A stretch of DNA of 18,150 bases from UBA4416 sp044340865 (GTDB taxonomy: Bacteria > Bacteroidota > Bacteroidia > B-17B0 > Aurantibacillaceae): assembly GCA_044340865.1 (NCBI GenBank), contig JBIISW010000037.1, positions 1 to 18,150 of the forward strand, read 5' to 3'. Of the stretch, positions 14,293 to 18,150 are shown one piece after another. Position numbers and translations under genes: made by a program. Every line of letters begins with the position of its first letter. Position 1 is the first letter of the stretch. The notes under the pieces were generated by a model that was not told the origin of the DNA, made no database searches, and worked only from the letters and a program-made list of their open reading frames with translations.

Positions 14293-14310
14293 ATTAGGAG
14301 TTTTGTTTAA

Positions 14311-14324
14311 ATTTTCCGGAAAAT
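14311..14324. repeat. Perfect 14-bp palindrome ATTTTCCGGAAAAT
   Basis: A self-complementary 14-mer with a CCGG centre and no loop, one base after the stop of the lipoprotein gene. With no spacer it makes a poor RNA hairpin, and it lacks a downstream T run, so a protein-binding site is about as likely as a terminator. Confidence 0.4.
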
Positions 14325-14325
14325 A

Positions 14326-15489
14326 TTACGGACAAATTGTAAGGCTTGGCTTTCCAGTTGTAGAATTACAAAATAGTAACGCATTTGTACTTGGATGACA
14401 GGCAATTTTATTAATGAATAAATTATCTAATTTTTTATAAACAGAACTTGTACTCCTGCTAGAAAAAATACCAACACCTCCTGTAATATTAGTATAATAA
14501 GGTTTGTCTTGTGCTATAGTTGTTGAAGGCGCGTTAACTTCTAAAAAGTCTGATAATGATTCAGCGCCTGCATAAACGATATACTCCATATAATTAGATT
14601 TTCGATTTTTTAAATTTGTTACAGAGCCCTTTTTTGTGATTTCTCTTTGAAGATTCGTGTAGAATTCATTTGCTAAAAATTCTACTGATAATAATACATC
14701 TAACTTACTTGGATCTCCCTTTGAAGTATTAAAATTAAAATCTACAAATTGATTAACGGTGCTATTATCCATTAATGAATCTATATAATGAAAACGCATA
14801 ACGACATCATATAATTTAGCGTTTTTGATAGTTTTGAATTTGATAGTATTTGTTTTTGTAAAGTTAGAATAGTCAATATATTTTGATGTAGCTGTTAATG
14901 CTGTATAATTATCAATGAAAGGTGGTAAATAATTTGGTGATGAGGTTGGGTTTGATGGAAAATAAAGAAAAGGCATATTTGGGTTAGCCGCTGCTGAACT
15001 AACACTATCAATAATCACATTTTGAGCCGATGCAATTTGTTCGCCAGTGGCTGTTTTTTTAATGATGAGTTTATATTCACCATCGCGAAAAAGTTTGTCT
15101 GTTGTTTGCCAAATGCGCTGTGTTTGATTAAAAGTGCCACTTTGTGTGGTGACAACGGTTTCTGTTAACACGATTTCTTTTTTAATTGGATCGCCCTTAG
15201 TGGTTAACTGTGGTGTGGTGTTTCCAGCAATATAACGCTGTAAGGTTACAGTCAATTCTCCAGCATTATAATTTATAGCGTTGGCATCTTGAGCTGAAAC
15301 TAAAGCATCTTGATCATTTAAATATACTTTATTAATTCTTATGTTTTGAACAGGTTGAGTAGCGTCTAAAATCCCATAAACTGATACCATTTCTTTGCCA
15401 GGAGCAAGCACTTCTAAATCATTTTTACACGATTGAGTTACAGTTAAAAGAACAAAAAGGCTAATAAAGGTTTTGATTATATTTTTCAT
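14326..15489 (-). CDS. Predicted outer-membrane lipoprotein of unknown function
   Basis: A 387-residue lipoprotein: Lys2/Lys6, a hydrophobic stretch (8-17) and a lipobox-like 'VTQSC' with Cys21. The residues after it, 'CKNDLE', contain acidic and basic residues that partly resemble the export signal directing Bacteroidota lipoproteins to the cell surface. The N-terminal domain has 'VSVYGILDATQPVQNIRINKVYLNDQDAL' (in two parts, about 36-64) then strand-rich sequence, like Bacteroidota lipoproteins often placed in DUF4249; I hold that assignment lightly. No catalytic motif is visible, and a beta-sandwich or adhesin-like role is a guess. The C-terminus has Cys in 'LFCNST' and 'TICP'. It sits alone between the toxin-antitoxin module and panB, from which it diverges. 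Confidence 0.7.
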   Translation of the reverse strand: MKNIIKTFISLFVLLTVTQSCKNDLEVLAPGKEMVSVYGILDATQPVQNIRINKVYLNDQDALVSAQDANAINYNAGELTVTLQRYIAGNTTPQLTTKGDPIKKEIVLTETVVTTQSGTFNQTQRIWQTTDKLFRDGEYKLIIKKTATGEQIASAQNVIIDSVSSAAANPNMPFLYFPSNPTSSPNYLPPFIDNYTALTATSKYIDYSNFTKTNTIKFKTIKNAKLYDVVMRFHYIDSLMDNSTVNQFVDFNFNTSKGDPSKLDVLLSVEFLANEFYTNLQREITKKGSVTNLKNRKSNYMEYIVYAGAESLSDFLEVNAPSTTIAQDKPYYTNITGGVGIFSSRSTSSVYKKLDNLFINKIACHPSTNALLFCNSTTGKPSLTICP

Positions 15490-15602
15490 GATTAGTACAA
15501 TAGTAATAGAAAGCTAAGTTACAATTTTTAAGAGACTTCCAAATATATTAATTAATTTTACGTGAAAATTTGTTTAAAATATTTTAACAACGATATAAAT
15601 CT

Positions 15603-16418
15603 ATGTCAATTCACAAAGAAGTAAAAAAAGTAACCACGCATCAGTTGCAAGAAATGAAACGTCGTGGTGAAAAAATAGCGATGTTAACAGCATACGATTT
15701 TACCATGGCAAAAATTATTGACCATGCTGGTATTGATGTTATTTTAGTTGGTGATAGCGCCAGCAACGTCATGGCTGGACACGAGACAACCTTGCCAATT
15801 ACCTTAGATCAAATGATTTATCATGCTTCATCTGTTGTGAGAGGTGTTGATAGAGCACTGGTAGTTGTGGATTTACCATTTGGATCATACCAAGGAAATT
15901 CAAAAGAAGCATTAACTTCTGCAATTAAGATTATGAAAGAGAGTGGGGCACATGCCGTGAAAATGGAAGGTGGCCGCGAAATAAAAGACTCCATTGAACG
16001 TATTTTGTCTGCTGGTATACCTGTAATGGGACACTTAGGATTAACGCCTCAGTCTATTTATAAATTTGGAACTTACACTGTAAGAGCTAAAGAAGAAGAA
16101 GAAGCAAACCGACTTTTAGAAGATGTTAAAATATTAGAACAATCGGGATGTTTTGCTATTGTTGTCGAAAAAATTCCGGCTAAATTAGCAGAGCAAGTCT
16201 CTGCTATTACTGAAGTTCCTATTATTGGAATAGGAGCAGGCTCGGGTGTTGATGGACAAGTACTCGTTACGCACGATATGCTTGGTATGACACATGAATT
16301 TAGTCCACGTTTTTTAAGAAGATATTTAAGTCTTTTTGATAGTATGACTGGCGCTTTTCAACAGTACATTAAAGATGTAAAAAGTAAAGATTTTCCTAAT
16401 AGTTCAGAACAATATTAA
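15603..16418 (+). CDS. panB: 3-Methyl-2-oxobutanoate hydroxymethyltransferase
   Basis: PanB transfers the one-carbon unit of 5,10-methylene-tetrahydrofolate to alpha-ketoisovalerate, giving ketopantoate, the first committed step to pantothenate and CoA. It is a decameric (beta/alpha)8 barrel. Motifs are 'MLTAYDFTMAKIID' (27-40), 'LVGDSASNVMAGH' (48-60, with metal ligand Asp51), 'VVVDLPFGSYQ' (87-97, Asp90), 'VKMEGG' (119-124, Glu122), 'GHLGLTPQS' (143-151) and the catalytic Glu189 in 'VVEKIP'. The 271-residue length is normal. The ATG lies 113 nt from the divergent lipoprotein start. hisS follows after 2 nt, so the two are translated from one transcript. No panC or panD neighbour is present. 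Confidence 0.97.
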   Translation: MSIHKEVKKVTTHQLQEMKRRGEKIAMLTAYDFTMAKIIDHAGIDVILVGDSASNVMAGHETTLPITLDQMIYHASSVVRGVDRALVVVDLPFGSYQGNSKEALTSAIKIMKESGAHAVKMEGGREIKDSIERILSAGIPVMGHLGLTPQSIYKFGTYTVRAKEEEEANRLLEDVKILEQSGCFAIVVEKIPAKLAEQVSAITEVPIIGIGAGSGVDGQVLVTHDMLGMTHEFSPRFLRRYLSLFDSMTGAFQQYIKDVKSKDFPNSSEQY

Positions 16419-16420
16419 TA

Positions 16421-17806
16421 ATGAAACCATCTATACCACGTGGCACAAGAGATTTTGGTCCTGCAGAAATGCAAAAACGCCACTATATATTTAATATTCT
16501 TAAGACTAATTTTCAGTTATATGGATATGCACCAATAGAAACGCCAAGTATGGAAAATATTGGCACTTTAACTGGAAAATATGGCGAAGAAGGTGATCAA
16601 TTGATTTATAAAGTACTAAATTCTCGCATTCACGAAAGTAAAGACGAAAAAAAAGAACTTCTAAAAAAAGAATTTAATACATCTTTAGAAAAGTCTTATA
16701 ATTCTGAATTATTAACCGAAAAAGCGTTGAGATATGATTTAACCGTGCCATTTGCTCGTTATGTCGTCATGAATCAAAGTGCGATTACGTTCCCATTTAA
16801 ACGCTATCAAATTCAACCTGTTTGGCGTGCTGATAAACCTCAAAAAGGACGTTACAGAGAATTTTATCAATGCGATGCTGATGTGATTGGTTCTAACTCA
16901 TTGATCAATGAATTAGAATTAATAGCCATGATGGATAAATCATTTCATCAATTGAATATTCCTGTTGTATTAAAATTCAATAACCGTAAAATATTAAGCG
17001 GCATCGCAGAAATTTTAAATGCCAGCGAAAAAATAATTGATATTACGGTTGCTATTGATAAGCTTGATAAAATTGGTAAGGAAGGCGTTGTAAAAGAATT
17101 ATCAGAGAAAGGAATTTCTGATGGTGCTATTAAACAATTAGAACCATTAATTGATTTAGTTGGTTCCAATGACAATAAAGTGCAGGTTTTAAAAGCATTT
17201 TTACAATCGAGTGACATTGGTAAAAAAGGAATTGAGGAAGTAGAATTTTTGTTAGACCAAATGAAAAGCGTAACTCCAAAACACCTCTCCATTGAATTGG
17301 ACATTACGTTGGCAAGAGGTTTAAATTATTATACAGGTACTATTTTTGAAGCCAAAGCCAATGCAGGAACATTTACGCCAAGTATTTTAGGTGGCGGTAG
17401 ATACGATGATTTAACGGGTATTTTTGGATTGAAGAATATGTCGGGTGTTGGAATTTCTTTTGGCGTGGATAGAATTTACGATGTGATGGAAGAATTACAA
17501 GCATTTCCTGAAACTGTTAACGGTGTTTCAACCACAAAAGTTTTAATAACGAATAATGGCAATCAGCAACAAGCGCTTGCTGTTTCTATATCAGAAAAAC
17601 TAAGAACTCATTTTATTAATTGCGAGGTTTATCCTGATGCAGTAAAAATTGGAAAACAATTTGATTATGCAGAAAAAAAGCAAATTCCTTTTGTTTTGTC
17701 TACGGATGTGAATGAAAACGGAACACCTAAATTAACTTTGAAAAATATTCAAACGGGACATAAAGAAGAAGTTGCGCTAGAGAAACTAATTGAGTTACTG
17801 AAATAA
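16421..17806 (+). CDS. hisS: Histidyl-tRNA synthetase
   Basis: A class II aminoacyl-tRNA synthetase that charges tRNA-His. Order of motifs: 'PSIPRGTRDFGP' (3-14), motif 1 region 'YAPIETPSMEN' (36-46), 'ALRYDLTVPFARYV' (102-115), motif 2 'FKRYQIQPVWRADKP' to 'YREFYQCDADVIG' (126-157), the histidine-binding 'LARGLNYYTG' (298-307), 'GGGRYDDL' (324-331), motif 3 'GVGISFGVDRIYD' (342-354), and a C-terminal anticodon-binding domain (about 372-461). At 461 residues it is longer than the E. coli enzyme. The extra part is a lysine-rich insert (about 66-100) between 'KVLN' and 'LTEKALRYDL', which I recall as typical of Bacteroidota and eukaryote-like forms. Coupled to panB. Confidence 0.97.
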   Translation: MKPSIPRGTRDFGPAEMQKRHYIFNILKTNFQLYGYAPIETPSMENIGTLTGKYGEEGDQLIYKVLNSRIHESKDEKKELLKKEFNTSLEKSYNSELLTEKALRYDLTVPFARYVVMNQSAITFPFKRYQIQPVWRADKPQKGRYREFYQCDADVIGSNSLINELELIAMMDKSFHQLNIPVVLKFNNRKILSGIAEILNASEKIIDITVAIDKLDKIGKEGVVKELSEKGISDGAIKQLEPLIDLVGSNDNKVQVLKAFLQSSDIGKKGIEEVEFLLDQMKSVTPKHLSIELDITLARGLNYYTGTIFEAKANAGTFTPSILGGGRYDDLTGIFGLKNMSGVGISFGVDRIYDVMEELQAFPETVNGVSTTKVLITNNGNQQQALAVSISEKLRTHFINCEVYPDAVKIGKQFDYAEKKQIPFVLSTDVNENGTPKLTLKNIQTGHKEEVALEKLIELLK

Positions 17807-17820
17807 AAAATTGTATGATA

Positions 17821-17855
17821 AAAAAAGCCCTACTCAAATTGAGTAGGGCTTTTTA
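17821..17855. terminator. Bidirectional terminator between hisS and the T9SS cargo gene
   Basis: AAAAGCCCTACTC (17823-17835) pairs perfectly with GAGTAGGGCTTTT (17841-17853) around a 5-nt AAATT loop. As follow on the left and Ts on the right, so the same hairpin ends hisS transcription on the plus strand and the convergent gene on the minus strand. It is the strongest hairpin in the window. Confidence 0.95.
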
Positions 17856-17875
17856 GTTTTGATAAGAATCAAATC

Positions 17876-18150
17876 TTATTCTTTAATTAATTTGTGTAAA
17901 GTTGTATTACCATTTATTGTCACATTTACCATATACATTCCTGAACTAAACGCTGATAAATCAACTGGTAATGTTAATTGACCATTTAACTCTCCATATT
18001 CTTTACTTCCAACTAATAAACCATTTACTGAATAAATGGAAACTTTTACGTTTGAAGATTTAGTAAGATTTAAATTAATTGATGAATGATTGATAGTTGG
18101 ATTAGGGAAGATACGCACTTGAGCATCTGGAGCAAAGGGTGTTTCTGCTA
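17876..18150 (-). CDS. C-terminal end of a T9SS-secreted protein (type A sorting domain)
   Basis: The last 91 or so codons of a minus-strand gene that continues beyond the right edge. The frame stays open from the TAA at 17878-17876 to 18150, so the GTG at 18118 is internal. The residues 'AETPFAPDAQVRIFPNP' lead into a Por secretion tail: 'FPNP' opening, 'VKVSIYSVNGLLV' in the middle, then 'LPVDLSAFSSGMYMVNV' and a lysine-containing end 'LHKLIKE'. This is the type A sorting domain (TIGR04183-like) recognised by the type IX secretion system, which carries proteins across the outer membrane and usually trims the domain and anchors the product on the surface. The passenger domain is outside the window, so function is unknown. 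Confidence 0.92.
   Translation of the reverse strand, partial: AETPFAPDAQVRIFPNPTINHSSINLNLTKSSNVKVSIYSVNGLLVGSKEYGELNGQLTLPVDLSAFSSGMYMVNVTINGNTTLHKLIKE

Noticed and set aside
16948..17304. Minus-strand open frame of 118 codons inside hisS
   Set aside because: Antisense to a well-supported synthetase gene; Ser/Leu-rich translation is typical of a shadow frame.
18116..18118. GTG at 18118 as the start of an 80-residue gene
   Set aside because: The frame is open to the window edge and the sorting domain is a C-terminal module of larger proteins.

Overview
The window is a stretch of ordinary chromosome from a low-G+C member of the Bacteroidota. Four things support this. The rplM-rpsI-rpsB-tsf-pyrH order is typical of the phylum. 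A promoter of the Bacteroidota type (TTTG, 19 nt, TAnnTTTG) lies before rplM, and starts are preceded by A-rich stretches instead of Shine-Dalgarno sites. Small lipoproteins and a UbiA/Maf pair typical of the phylum are present. A type IX secretion sorting domain runs off the right end. The window does not resolve genus or family.

Left arm (1-1340, minus strand): a SatD-like gene, then a conserved gene of unknown function, then the first 30 codons of a GNAT acetyltransferase cut by the window edge; they probably form one operon. Translation block (1530-4994, plus): ribosomal proteins L13, S9 and S2, elongation factor Ts and UMP kinase. Intrinsic terminators follow rpsB, tsf and pyrH, so the block is punctuated rather than one simple transcript. 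A PyrR-like phosphoribosyltransferase (5053-5556) follows, and its stop codon overlaps that of a convergent minus-strand pair: a TPMT-like methyltransferase and a two-helix membrane protein.

Centre (6766-10985, plus): a UbiA prenyltransferase, a Maf nucleotide pyrophosphatase and a 49-residue lipoprotein form a tight cluster. They are followed by a secreted patatin fused to an Omp85-type outer-membrane barrel. Minus strand from 15489 down to 10997: a surface-type lipoprotein, a ParE/RelE-type toxin-antitoxin pair flanked by inverted repeats that share an 8-mer, dnaK with its own terminator, and an SRPBCC/AHSA1-like protein.

Right arm (15603-17806, plus): panB (pantothenate synthesis) and hisS are 2 nt apart and end in a strong bidirectional terminator shared with the convergent, right-truncated T9SS cargo gene. 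No tRNA, rRNA, CRISPR array, insertion sequence or prophage is visible, and no gene-free stretch exceeds 300 bases. I see no clear new multi-gene system. The items most worth a second look are the repeats around the toxin-antitoxin module, the SatD/unknown/GNAT operon, the 49-residue lipoprotein, and the terminator just before tsf.
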